Of a stretch of DNA of 64,000 nt, positions 20,662 to 33,600 are shown in pieces. The position numbers were made by a program, and so were the translations under genes. A model generated the notes under the pieces. That model ran no database searches. It was given only the letters and a program-made list of their open reading frames with translations, and was not told where the DNA came from. This DNA is from Dryas octopetala. Taxonomy: Eukaryota; Streptophyta; Magnoliopsida; Rosales; Rosaceae. The stretch covers positions 10,141,896 to 10,205,895 of the forward strand of contig OY992837.1 in the NCBI GenBank assembly GCA_963921425.1, written 5' to 3'. Each line of letters begins with the position of its first letter. Positions within the stretch are counted from its first letter, which is position 1.

Positions 20662-23590
20662 TCTCAAAATCATATTCCTAATCAACTTTGGTGAAATTCA
20701 TCCCTACTTCATGCTCAAAGCACTACCCACACGGGCCGCAACCTTCATTAAAGGATTTGAGTTGCTCATCTTGAGCACGGTGAAGTGGAATCTTGAATTG
20801 GTTAACCTATTCCACTTCATTGACCATTACATGTCACACCTTACAATCCTCTTTCAGTTCTAATACGGAAAAGTGAAGATAACATACTTTAGTGTATTGT
20901 GTGTAGTTTGTATTTCGTTTACATTAAGGAGTACTTAATTTTCACCAATATCTCAAAATAATCATAATAATGTCTAAAAGTTAATTATTTAAAAAAAAAA
21001 ACTCTTTCCATTATTTTAAAAAAGTATTATGAAATTGTCAAGTTATGTATAGTATATATATTAAATCTTCATATAACTAATATGAATGGTATGACACAAT
21101 TTTGAAATGACACTACACCCCAAAATATATTCAGAAAAATTTTGTGACTTCATGTAGATATTTACAATTAAAGCTTATTTATTAAGCATGTTAAAAGAAT
21201 TATTGTTGGAATATTAGGTTTTACACACTTGTTGTACACTTGTACTAATCATTATTACCAATTATCTTTGATTCTTTGTGTAATACCACGAATCTAGCTA
21301 TAGGATTGTATGGGCTCTAGCCTAGCTCATTATAATCCCAACTCAATTTAGCCTAGCTCAGCCCACCCAAACATTCCAGCCCATGCCAGTAGGAAAGCTA
21401 GATTCGTCCCTCGGGTTCTTAAGGAAAATATTGATTTTCTTTTTTGATTTAATTGTAAACTTGTTATTTTTTTAACTAATGTTTTTTTTATCAGGTAACT
21501 AATGCTTAATTGTTATATTACATCTTTATTATTATAAAGTCGGAAGAAGAATTTACTACTACAAGCTTCACAAAAAATAAGTATAGTTAAAATATCATTT
21601 ATTTAACAAAACAGTCACATAAAAATAATCTAATAAATGAGGGTATAATTATAAAATACAACTATTAAAACAAAATTTAATGAATAAAAAAATATACCAT
21701 ACCACCTTAAAACGTATAGAAAATAGTGAGAATTATAAAATAAAGAGAACAAAATACCTAATAAAAAGGCTAATTAACACACGTGAAACGCATGCCAAGA
21801 GGGTAGTTAATATTGGGCTAAGAAAGTGGGCTTTGAAGAGTATGATTCTTCAAAACTTAAAAAATATTTCAATAATGAATCACCAATAATTGCAGTTTTT
21901 GCAAGCCTATATGTGGGAAAAGAAAAAATTACAGAATGCTATTAGTATGCCCAATTGACTTTTTAGCTTTTATTTTATTTTTAAATATGTTGTTTGTGGT
22001 TCCTCATTTAGAGGAACACGTTCTCATTTTTCTTTTTTCTCTTCAATTTTTAATAGGCTGCTTATTTGACTATTTTACCCTTTACTTATAATATTCTTTA
22101 TATTGGCATTTAAATTAAGCATTGGCAATTTTTGCAATCCTGTTTGCTTTATATATATCGATAAACGATAAATATTGTATTAGTATTATTAACCAATAAT
22201 GCTACATACATCAAATTATTTCATAAGTTTGGTAATCAACTAATGTGACACATAATATGTCAGTTTGTAAATAAATAAAGTCTAAAGTAGACTTATAAAT
22301 AAATAAATGAAAAAATGTCACACCAGCATAGCCCAACACCCATTACAAATTTACGGCCTTACGGGTACAAAACCACCATCCACATTTCATTATTATTATT
22401 ATTATTATTTGCCAGGATCCACATTTTATTTAAAATGACTAACATCAGGTTGTTTCCAATTTGGGTGAAACAAATCAAATTACATGATTACAAATATAGG
22501 GTGCTGCTATTCTGACATTATTTTTTTATCGGTAGCCCTAATACACTTTCTATACTCAACTAAAAATTAGAAATTACAAAAATTTATTAGTATACCCAAC
22601 AAGTTTTCTCAAATTATCCTTACTAAAACTCAACACTACATCCAATCTATTCTACTTTCTATACTCAACATAAACACCAAACTCTATCTCCACCACCGTT
22701 ACCAAAACGTGAGATCCAATTGCACCACCACCGAACACTACCAACGATGACGACGACGACCACTGAATCAATATCACACCCAGTCAAATCTTTTATGAAT
22801 CAAATATTAGATTTAGGGCTTCAAATGTAAGTTATTTGTTATATAATTCATGTTTGGGATGAAATAATTTGAATCATAACCATTTAATGTCGAATTTGAA
22901 CAAAATGGAGAGGGGTTTGAAAAAAAATAATTCGAGTTATGTTTGGACTTTGTTCACCGAACATCTATTAGGATGTTCGGTGTTGCACAACCGAACATAT
23001 ATAGGGAGGTTTAGTGCAACAACGCCAAACATTTTTTTAAAAAAATTTTCTAGAACCGTTCGGTAGCTGACTACCAAACACATTGCTTAGTACGTATTCG
23101 GTGGATTATTTCCGACTTAGAACATATTTGGCACTGATGTGCCGAACATGAAGACTTCCAAACTGCAATTTGAGCATCCATTAATCAATATTATGCTTGT
23201 TTGCCTTGATATAGAGAATGTTTGTGACTTAGTGTTGTGGGGTTAAAGGTTTTTTTTAAAGAGGAGAAGTGTGTAGAGATATTGAAGAGATGAGTAGAGA
23301 TGTTGGGAATACATAACTGTTGGGTATAGTTTAAATAATTATTTTTAAAATTTTAAATTAAATATTTGTCCTTAATAGTCAATTTACATTAAAATAAAAT
23401 TGAAAAATTTACATTTCATTCAATTGTCCCAACAATTGATAAAAAATTGGGTCCGAATGGCAACCAAATATAATTTAGCAGAAAAAAAAAAAAGATAGAT
23501 ATATGGGCCATTGGGCCATCATCACAAACAAGTCCACCCAGCCTCTTTAACAACACTGCGCAGTCCATCACTCTCAACCCCTCTCTCACT
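20662..23590. other. AT-rich spacer before MED7
   Basis: No convincing gene. A pair of 11-base inverted repeats, CGAATCTAGCT at 21289-21299 and AGCTAGATTCG at 21396-21406, frames a GC-richer stretch of about 100 bases. A (TTA)n run lies at 22389-22409. From about 22540 to 23330 there is a repeat-like stretch with GTATACCCAACA-like sequence at both sides and several TTCGG/CCGAA motifs inside (22955-23150). It may be another TIR element, but I could not fix its ends. The last bases are the MED7 promoter. Confidence 0.4.
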
Positions 23591-24627
23591 CTCCTCAACT
23601 TCCATTTCATCTTTCACCATTTGCACGCCTCCGTAATCACAGCCCCATTGCAAGTCTGCAAGGTAAGCTCTCTCCTCAATTGTTAAAGCTTCGTTTTTGT
23701 TGCATGGGTTTTGTCATAATTTTTTCTTCTGAAGTTAGGTTTATTTTTGAGGTATATAATTAATTTATTTTTCTCTTTCAGTCAGTTCTTTCTTTGTATC
23801 AAATCCCAGTTCCAATTGAGCTGCAGAAGTTGGGTTTCTGATTTTAGGTAATTTTTCTTGCATTTGAATATTTCTGTATATTGAATTTTTATGGAAAAGA
23901 AATATGTGGAAGGCAATGTCTGTGTATGTCTCCTTTCTATTACCAAAGTTGTTATGTAGTTTTAGTTTTTTTTTTTTTTTTTTTTTTAATTTGGTTATGT
24001 TTGGTTGACGGGTATAGAAAATTATCCATTGCCTTGTGCCAATTTGGTTGCTGGATATATAATATTAACCATTACCTCGTGCTAATTTGGTTATGTTTTG
24101 ATTGCTGTTTAGTTTTATCTGGTAGCACTATTGTGAACTATGAATCAAGCTTATTCCATGGCTGGCTTCTCGAGTATTTATCAATATAAATAACTCAAGG
24201 AGTTAAAACTATTCTAGCATTCTTGATCGAGTCATGTTGACTTGCATAACTTCAACGGTGTTATATTGTATATTTGCATTACACGTTTGTTAATTCTTTT
24301 GTTGTTGCATTTTTTTTTCCAGTTCATATTTATGTGTAGCATATGCATTTTCCATACTAGGGTTATTTTATGTAAGGACCAATTTGCTGTACCAAAAATA
24401 ATCTATTTGTTTTCTTTTATTGTGCTCTGTCACTAACCAAATGGGGAATTAGGGTTGTATGGAACTCCTGGTAATCAATTAGCTAAATTTTGAAAAATCT
24501 TTTGACTTTTAGGGTTTTAGGTAAAACTCTTTGTGAGAAATCGATTTTTTCCCCCAAAGTCATTCAAGGTGAACTTATTGTTTTCTTTGACTTGGCCGAT
24601 GTTAGGTTTGGCCAGAAGGTGCTTGCA

Positions 24628-26534
24628 ATGGCTACAGCGACCTACCCACCACCACCACCATATTATAAGCTCTACAAAGATTACTTGCAAGACCCCAAAT
24701 CGGCTCCAGAGCCACCCCCTCCGATTGAAGGGACATACATTTGCTATGGTGGCAATTACACAGTGAGCTTTTCCCATTCTCTGCATTCTTCCTCTCAAAA
24801 TTTATATAAAAATGGTAAATTTAATTTCTGAACATTGCTTTGTTGCTAATGATATACGGACGCCATAATTTTTTGTTGTAAATTTAGGTCTTGTTGAATT
24901 TATTGTTTGAAGAATGTATACCTCATATTCAGCAGTTGCTTAAGCCATGCAATATTAGTACCTTTAAAGTTGTAGGTTTTGGGTCATCCTCTTACAAAAT
25001 ACATAAGATTCTAGATTTTATTGTGTTCATGTTATCAATGTCTGATAAGCTCTGATTTGATCTTCATTGTTTTCCTTGTAATTTCTTCATAATTAGTTTT
25101 ATGTTTATTTTATATAGACTGATGATGTACTTCCAAGCTTGGAAGAACAAGGAGTGCGTCAACTGTACCCAAAAGGCCCAAACATTGGTAAATGTACCTC
25201 TGCTCTACTTTTAATTATTCGTTTTGTCATGGGCAAATACTACTGAATTTTAGGAATCGACCTGAACATCTTGTTTCAAGCATTGTCCAATAATCAATTA
25301 AAGCAGCTTATTCTTACAGTTGTTTGAAATATGTAATTTTACTTCTTTTTTCTTTTCATAAACTAGTTAATGAGAATTTTCTTTGGCTTGTTAGCAGACA
25401 GTTACTAGGTTGAGAAATGCTCACTTGAGTGCAGTTATCTACAACTTTCCTGCAAAAGAACAACATATGTAATACATTGGGAGGCAACTGTATACATCGG
25501 CCCATTTTAGTTTTCTTGTTTGTAGAACTGCTGCATGTCAGTTTTCATGTAGCAACTGTTGAGAAATGTTCCTCCACATTTCTGATTGATTGTTATAGTT
25601 TTCTAGGCTCTGGGGTATATGCACCCATCCTAGCTAATGTTGTCATGATAGATCAGATCTAGATGACTAAACTATGAGTCTATGATCCCTTGAATGAGCC
25701 CTATTTGGTGAAATACGAGTGTTTAAGAGGTGCGTCAACCTGAAATGAGGAACTTCTGGAGAATGTTTGACAATCCAGACAAGAGAGGAATTTTAGGGGA
25801 TTATGTTAGAGTGATTTCGTGTGGTTTGGTTTGCAGAGTTATTTTTGATTGATAATTCTGAACAAGAAACCGATAAGAACTGTGTTCGTGTACAAGTGTG
25901 TATGGCTGTGTTTATTCTAGTGTTTTTTACATGTGCGTGCACGTGTTTAGTCCTAGTGATTATCGCCTCTCAAATGTTATGCTGTCTCTGACAAAATGGT
26001 GATCCTTTTTAGATTTTAAGAAGGAGCTGAGGTCACTTAACAGAGAATTGCAACTTCACATTTTGGAGCTTGCTGATATTCTTGTTGAGAGACCATCACA
26101 ATACGCTAGGAGAGTGGAAGAAATATCTCTTATATTCAAGAACTTACATCATCTTCTCAACTCGTTGCGGCCCCATCAGGTAAGACATTTGTGGGTCTTG
26201 GGATATGATTTGTTGGCCTGCGATTGAGGAATTACTTTATTTTCTAATGTCATTTATCATATAGGCTAGAGCGACACTAATTCACATTCTAGAACTTCAG
26301 ATCCAACGTCGTAAACAAGCTGTGGAGGATATAAAGAGGTATACTTTCAATCAACAATGACTGAAAAGCTTTATGGACATTTGAGACTGAAATGTTCCAT
26401 GTTTGAATGCTATGTAATTTCTTGTGACCGTTGGTTTCACTTTCTTGTTTAGGAGGAGAGAAGAAGCACAAAGACTTCTCAAGGAATCCCTTGGAACGTT
26501 GGAGGACACTAGTGCATCTTATATGTTAAAGTAG
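24628..26534 (+). CDS. MED7: Mediator complex subunit 7
   Basis: Five coding exons: 24628-24762, 25118-25187, 26013-26179, 26265-26338 and 26453-26534, giving 175 residues, the usual size for plant MED7. The N-terminus MATATYPPPPPYYKLYKDY with the following Pro-rich stretch and GTYICYGGNYT is the MED7 signature. Later come LEEQGVRQLYPKGPNIDFKK, the long helix ELRSLNRELQLHILELADIL, and a coiled-coil C-terminus (RATLIHILELQIQRRKQAVE). MED7 pairs with MED21 to form the hinge of the Mediator middle module, which carries signals from transcription factors to RNA polymerase II. All junctions are GT-AG. A 5'UTR exon probably ends at 23662 (GCAAG then GTAAGC), with a leader intron before the start codon. 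The first ATG of the conserved frame is used. Confidence 0.95.
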
Positions 26535-27675
26535 GGAGTGTGCTCAACTGCTCAAGATTGTTCTCATGATTCAAGCCTCTTAGACAGTTGCATACTTGCA
26601 TCTAGTACCTTTAATTCTTAATGTATTTGAAAATTCTCTCTTTATCGCATTATGCCAATGTAGAAGGGCAAAAAGTCCTTATCTCTCAGGCTGTTTCTCT
26701 TTTTTAATTTTTAGAACTAAGAAGTGTCTTATTTCCATCTTGTAATTACCTAATTTTAAATGACGGTGCCCTCGAGCCTTAGTTCAACTGGCATGGGTGG
26801 AGTGAGATGGAGGGTAGATCCTAGATTCAATTCTGATTGTAAACAGAAAAAAGAACAACTGTTTAATGACAGTACCGTGATAGAATTCTCATGTAACACA
26901 TGACACTGAAATTCTTGTCAATTTGTCATTGTTGAATGAGATGCTTTGGAAAATCTTTTGACTACAAATCTACAATGTTGTATACGGTTCTTTTCTTACA
27001 TTCAACTCGTATATTAGTTAGATGATCCGTTTTAAGAGACAGAAATTTGTTGATATGTTAGGTCAAGTAGGACACTAGTACATGCTATATAGTAGGTTCT
27101 TTTACTACCTATCCAAACAAAGCAATGCTAAATGTCGTCTTGATAATCTTGTTTTATAATTTGTGAATCTTTAAATGGAGTAGATACATAAACAATCATT
27201 GATTGGAGTAGAGGCATTGATTAAAACTTATTCGGTTTTGTTGGGTTTAAGTGGTTTACAAATAGTTTAAATAACTTACCAAACCCCAAATAGTGACTGA
27301 ATCACCCTAAATAATTTGGTTTGATCGGTTTAGCCAGTGTAATTGGTTAAATACTTCTAAGTTCTAACATCACTTTTAATTTACTACAAGAAAAGACATC
27401 ACTTTTATTACTTTGATAAAAATTAACAAATAAATTTGTACCCAAGCAAAAAATAATTACCATAACCAAATCCAGTGATCTGGAAAAAGATCACCGTTAA
27501 ACATTAAATAATCTCTCTGGACACTCGGGACGTCTTCGTAGTAAGCCACCTGGAGCCATGACAAGCTCCTAACAAATAGAAAATAACTTTTTGATTTGTC
27601 AGAAAACCAAACGACTCCAGTTTTCTCGAGAAACAAACACAAACCCTAGCCTGAAAATTCTCAGAGCCATCGTCA
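26535..27675. other. MED7 3'UTR, SINE-like sequence and promoter of the CPSF-A-like gene
   Basis: The first 100-200 bases are the MED7 3'UTR. At 26767-26855 there is a polymerase III-like pair, GAGCCTTAGTTCAACTGGCA and TAGATTCAATTCTG, spaced as in tRNA-derived SINEs. Around 27225-27350 sequence rich in TTCGGTTT/AACCAAA motifs resembles hAT MITE debris. The last few hundred bases are the promoter and 5'UTR of the next gene. Confidence 0.4.
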
Positions 27676-30600
27676 ATGGCGGTCTCAGAGGAAGAGTGTT
27701 CTTCTGCCAAGTCCCGATCATCGTCGTCGGCCTCCAGCAGTTCCCACTACCTCGCCAAGTGCGTTCTCCCAGGAAGCGTTGTTCTTCAGGTCCTCTATGG
27801 TCGCATCCGCTCTCCCACTTCCTACGACATCGTCTTCGGCAAGGTCCTCTCTCTCTCTCTCTCTCACTACCTCACGTTTCATCTTTTTCACGCACTTTCT
27901 TCTGTTTTTTTGAGCAGTAGGGTAGTCTCGGAATCAATCAATCGATCAATCTCTTCTTATTTCATTGTGATTTTCCTTAATTAGAAACAACTATGATCTT
28001 ATTTTCCACATAGGTTTTCGATTTATATTAAAATTTGGCTCATTTTTGGCTGGATATTTCTCTTGCCCAAGCTTAGAAGTAAATAGTTTAATATAGTTGT
28101 TAATTCTTGGTGGCATTTGAATTTCCAGGAGACTTCCATAGAGTTGGTAATAATTGGTGAAGATGGGATTGTACAGTCTATATGTGAGCAGCCTGTGTTT
28201 GGCACCATTAAAGACCTTGCCATCCTACCATGGAATGACAAATTCCGCACTAAAAACCCGCAGGTCTCTTGTTTACATCAAGAATCTTTCAGCCTTTTGT
28301 TTCATGAATTAACTAAATTTTATTCATTGGAAAAAGTTCATCTTCTTGTGGTAGATGCTGGGTAAAGACCTTTTGGTTGTTATCTCTGATTCTGGGAAGC
28401 TTTCGTTTCTCTCTTTTTGCAATGAAATGCACAGGTAAATGTATATTTTCTTGCTTTGATCCACTTTGATTACTGTTTATTTCTCTATTAGCAGTGCAAT
28501 AAAACCGAAAACTGATAAAGCACCTAAATAAGACAGTAAGCCTCTCCAGACCATACAAGTGCATGGCGAGCAAGTATACACATGAAAAAGGTTTGCTTAA
28601 GATATGCCAGATTCCACCAAGTATACACATGGAACCTAAACATACATGCCCTCCAATTATTATCTTTCAAATTTTCCACACTAACGATCCTCCCTTTTTC
28701 ACCGCTTACTCTTCTCATAATTGGAGATGCTTACTTAGGTTTTTCCCTGTGACACAAGTTGAACTTTCTAATCCTGGAAATTCAAGGAACCAGCTTGGAA
28801 GAATGCTAGCCATTGATTCCAGGTAAGTCACCATCGTGGTTTGGAAGTTTGAAAAAGAATGTTTTATAGGATGGCGTTTGATTTATTTGTATTTCCGGCA
28901 AATACATTTTCCTTCTTCTCTCCCTTGAAATGCCATAGACGAAATTTTTTTGTGTGATCTTGGCTTTTGGCCATTATTTGAAGTAGCTTTGTAGTGTGAA
29001 GGAAAATCTTTAGGAAGTTATATGTTGTATGCAATTGGATAATGAGGAAGCTTATGATTAGTTCATATTTTCATGTAACTTTGATGCTTTCTTTTTTTTT
29101 TTTTTTTACTTGTGTAATTTCCTTATCTTCATATTTTTTTCTTCCAATTAAGCTGAGGATAGGCTATGGTAGGGGGAATTATTTTGTACTTACGATATAA
29201 GTATTTGTTTCTCTTTTGGTGCCATGCCTCTATGTAATAGCTTAGATTCCCTGGTTCTTTGATATGCATCCTAAACTAGTTGCAGCAATAAAGAGATATA
29301 GTTTATTTGTTTACTAAATGTCGTGTTGTTTTCCTTGCAAATTTTAGGATATTAGAGAAAATATTTAATGCAATTTTATATTTCTTGCACTACATGAGCT
29401 ATGTATGTTGTTCTGCTATAGAAAAGTTTATGTTCAAATATTGTTAAATAAAAAAAAAAAATAATAATTTATTTTTTTGGTTTGTTAGTTAGGAGAGGGA
29501 GATAAATTAATACTGTTTAGAAAGTGAGAGTTGAACTAAAAGGTGAACCAGTGGGGTATGGGATAATATTTTTTGTTTTTAAATAATTGTTATAATGTAG
29601 CGGAAGCACTTAATTAAACAAAACTCTTTAGAAAACTAAGGGTCATAGAGCAATCCTCTCTAGAATGACCTTGAAACTCAAGGGAATAGGAAAGCAAAGA
29701 TAGATGGAAAACTCTCTGAAAATTGTGTTTCAAAATATCAAAATCTGGATGCCTAATCCAAGCTACAAAAGGGCCTTTATATAGGACTAAAGTAGATACA
29801 TACATTTATGAATGTACATTATGCATTAATGACAAATGCATATTCAAGATACCTACCTAGCTATTTGCTAGAGTTTCCTGCCTCCTAAAGATTGTAGGGT
29901 TCGGCAGGAGGGGCCCCGGTTCCGAGCCTGGGTCTGTGAAGTGGGTCTAGGGGATTTCTGGGTATCGGAAAAAAACAAAACAAAAACAAATGCATGTTCT
30001 AGATGTGTTAAAGCTAGGAACAGTCATTAAAGCATTAATGACAGATGCATGAACCTACTGTCCTACATCATGTTACTTACCTTTTAACTTTGATTTTTTC
30101 TTTTTCAAAAATTTTCTATCAAACAGCTATAAGTCTTTTGTGTAACACTTGTAAGCTTTGGTTTTTGGGAAAAAAATTTCAACAGAAATGGGTCACATAA
30201 AAATAGAGAGTTTCTTAACCAATAATAATAATACATATGAGAGAATTTTATTTATCTTATATGTGGAAGAAGCATATGCAAACTCTTTTGAAGTTAATTC
30301 ATTCACTGATATAAAGTAGCATGTTGGAGTAGAACACAACATCCCTTGGTGTGTTTATTACATATTTGTTCTTTTCTTGTGCTCTTGCCATGTGTGCTAT
30401 ATTAGTCCATTGAAAGATCTACTCCTGCATAGCAATAGTTTCTCTTCCCTACCAGTCTAAGGTGAATCGGGCCACCCCTGGGATGGGAGGGTCCAAGCCT
30501 ACATGCATCATTTGATGAAAGCACTTCATTCCAGACAATAATGAATATATAAAAGCTCTTGGTATTCCACTTATTTACCAATAGTTCTTACTTCTATGCC

Positions 30601-33600
30601 TTATGCTTTTACAGTGGCTGTTTCATCGCTGCTAGTGCTTATGAAAACCGGTTGGCTATGTTCTCTGTTTCAGTTTCTGGAGGCAGCGAAATTATTGATA
30701 AGGTTGAGCCACTATTTTCCCCCTCTTCTTATGATAGGTTTTACACTAATGTATTTAGGACATGAATTTTGTTTATATAGAAAAGACATATGAAGCTGCG
30801 TTACTTACTTTTTGGGCACCAGCTTTTCATGCAAAGTTATTCAGATGTTCTGTTGTCTCACAATTTCAGAAAATAATCTTTCCTCCTGAAAATGAAGTAG
30901 ATACAAGTGCTCCCAGGAGCATCCAGAAAAACAGTATATGTGGTACTATATGGAGCATGAGCTTTATTTCAAAGCATCCTAGTCAAGCAAGTAAGGGGCA
31001 TAATCCTGTACTTGCCATTCTTCTAAATAGGTATGATTATATGCATATTTTTTAGGGATTCCAAAAAGTTGTGTTTTTTGATTGTTTACATGGCTTTGAG
31101 GATAAAATTCATTCTTTCACACAATGAGAAAATTTTTGGCATTGCAGGAGAGAGGCAGTCCTTAATGAATTGCTGTTACTGGGATGGAATATTAGAGAAC
31201 AGACTATTTGTGTTATTTCTCAGTATGTTGAAGATGGACCATTAGCACATAGCATTGTGGAAGTCCCTCATTCTTATGGATTTGCCTTTTTGTTTAGGGA
31301 GGGTGATGCTCTCTTAATGGATCTTAGAGATGCACAGAACCCGTGTTGTGTCTATAGAACAAACCCAAATTTCTTATCTACTCTGGTTGAGGAGCCGAAT
31401 TTTGTTCAAGAGTCATCCAGAGTATACGATTTTTCTAGACTACATGAGGATGATGAAGGAGGTTTATTTAATGTAGCTGCCCGTGCTTTACTGGAACTGA
31501 GTGATTTAGTTCCCATGTCTATAGATGGTGAAAAAGACAATAGCAATGTGAATTTGATATGCAAACATGTGTGTTCATGGAGTTGGGAACCGGGGAATTC
31601 TAAAAATCCAAGAATGATCATTTGTGTAGATACTGGAGAATATTTTATGATTGAAATTGTCTTTGATCCTGATGGTGTTAAGGTTCAAGAATCTGAGTGT
31701 CTTTACAAAGGTTTACCATGCAAAGCAGTTTTGTGGGTTGAAGGCGGGTTTCTGGCTGCACTAGTAGAGATGGGGGATGGGATAGTCTTGAAAATGGAAA
31801 ATGGAACACTTCTTTACACAAGTCCTATTCAAAATATTGCCCCAGTGTTGGATATGTCAGTTGTGGATTATCATGATGAAAAACATGATCAAATGTTTGC
31901 CTGTTGTGGAGTAGCACCGGAGGGGTCATTAAGGATTATTAGAAGTGGTATCAGTGTGGACAAGCTACTAAGGACTGCACCCATTTATCAAGGGATTACG
32001 GGTACTTGGACATTACGAATGAAAGTAATTGATCCTTACCATTCTTTTCTTGTGTTATCATTTGTGGAGGAGACCAGGGTATTATCAGTTGGTTTAAGCT
32101 TTACTGATGTGACGGATTCAGTTGGTTTCCAGCCTGATGTTTGTACTTTGGCGTGTGGCGTTGTAAATGATGGATTATTGGTCCAGATTCACAAAAGTGC
32201 AGTTAGGCTCTGTTTGCCCACCAAGGCTGCCCATGCTGAAGGTATTCCATTGTCTTCTCCAGTTTGCACATCCTGGTTCCCAGAAAATATGAGTATCAGT
32301 TTGGGGGCTGTTGGGAATAATCTAATTGTTGTTTCTTCATCTAATCCATGCTTTTTGTTTATTCTTGGGGTCAGAATGCTTTCAATGCATCATTTTGAAA
32401 TATATGAAATGCAGCATTTGAGATTGCAAAATGAATTGTCATGTGTCTCCATTCCTCAAAAATGTTTTGACAAAAAGTGTACAAGTTTTTCAAACAGTCT
32501 GGTGGATAATAGCCGTATGGCTGCCCTTCCATTTGGAGTTGACATCAGTAATATCTTTGTCATTGGAACTCACAAGCCTTCAGTGGAAGTTTTGTCTCTT
32601 ATACCGAATGAAGGCCTGAGAGTGATTGCTTCTGGGACGATCTCATTAACAAACACTTTAGGAACTGCTATTAGTGGCTGCATTCCTCAAGATGTAAGGC
32701 TTGTATTAGTTGACCGATTGTATGTTCTTTCGGGATTGAGGAATGGAATGCTGCTTCGTTTTGAATGGCCTGCTGCCTCTACAATGCCTTTATCTGTTTT
32801 CCCCAGTCACAGTTCTGTCAGTTCCCTTTCAGTTAATGCAGGTACTGTTTTATCGAGCATATCAGCAGCAAACTCTTTTGGACAACAAATGTATGATGTT
32901 AAGTTATCTGAGAAGACAAAAGAGCCTATTGATCTGCAATTGATTGCTATCCGTCGGATTGGCATCACTCCTGTTTTCCTGGTTTCTTTGAGTGACTCAC
33001 TTGATGGTGATATAATTGTTCTCAGTGATAGGCCTTGGTTGTTGCATACTGCGAGACACAGTCTCTCATATACTTCTATCTCGTTTCAATCTTCAACACA
33101 TGTCACTCCTGTATGCTATGTTGAATGCCCTAAGGGAATTTTATTTGTTGCAGATAACAGTCTACATTTGGTAAGAGCTCTATTCTATATTTGTCATGTG
33201 CTCCTGTTGGTCCATAGCTTTTATTTTGTTGAACATAGTTTTACTTTTGTCAGCTTGTAATTATGCCTTCAATCTAGGGATTGTATAAGCAAAAGTGCAA
33301 AAATTTTACCTTTGAGTTTATTCATAATAACTACAGCTACTGGATTTTGAAGAAAAAACAGAAAAATGTTTAAATGTTTAAGTATAACTGGATGGCCTTT
33401 GCGAGAAAAGAAAGAGCAGAAGTTAAATATGGAGTACTGCTGTACTGAGCAACTAGTCCTGTAGGACTGGGAAGCAAATTATGAAGTTAAATGTAAAGTT
33501 ATATATGAAGTTAAAAATACAATGAGGTGTAGTGCAGGTGGGTCGGCTGCACCTCTTATGTTTCCTTAGTCAGGGTTTTGAAATCGCTTGCATTCAAAAT

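Noticed and set aside
21289-21406. 11-bp inverted repeats CGAATCTAGCT / AGCTAGATTCG
   Set aside because: Too short to call an element without a target duplication or other copies.
22540-23330. Possible TIR element before MED7
   Set aside because: End sequences match only weakly and no target duplication was found, so it is noted only as part of the spacer.
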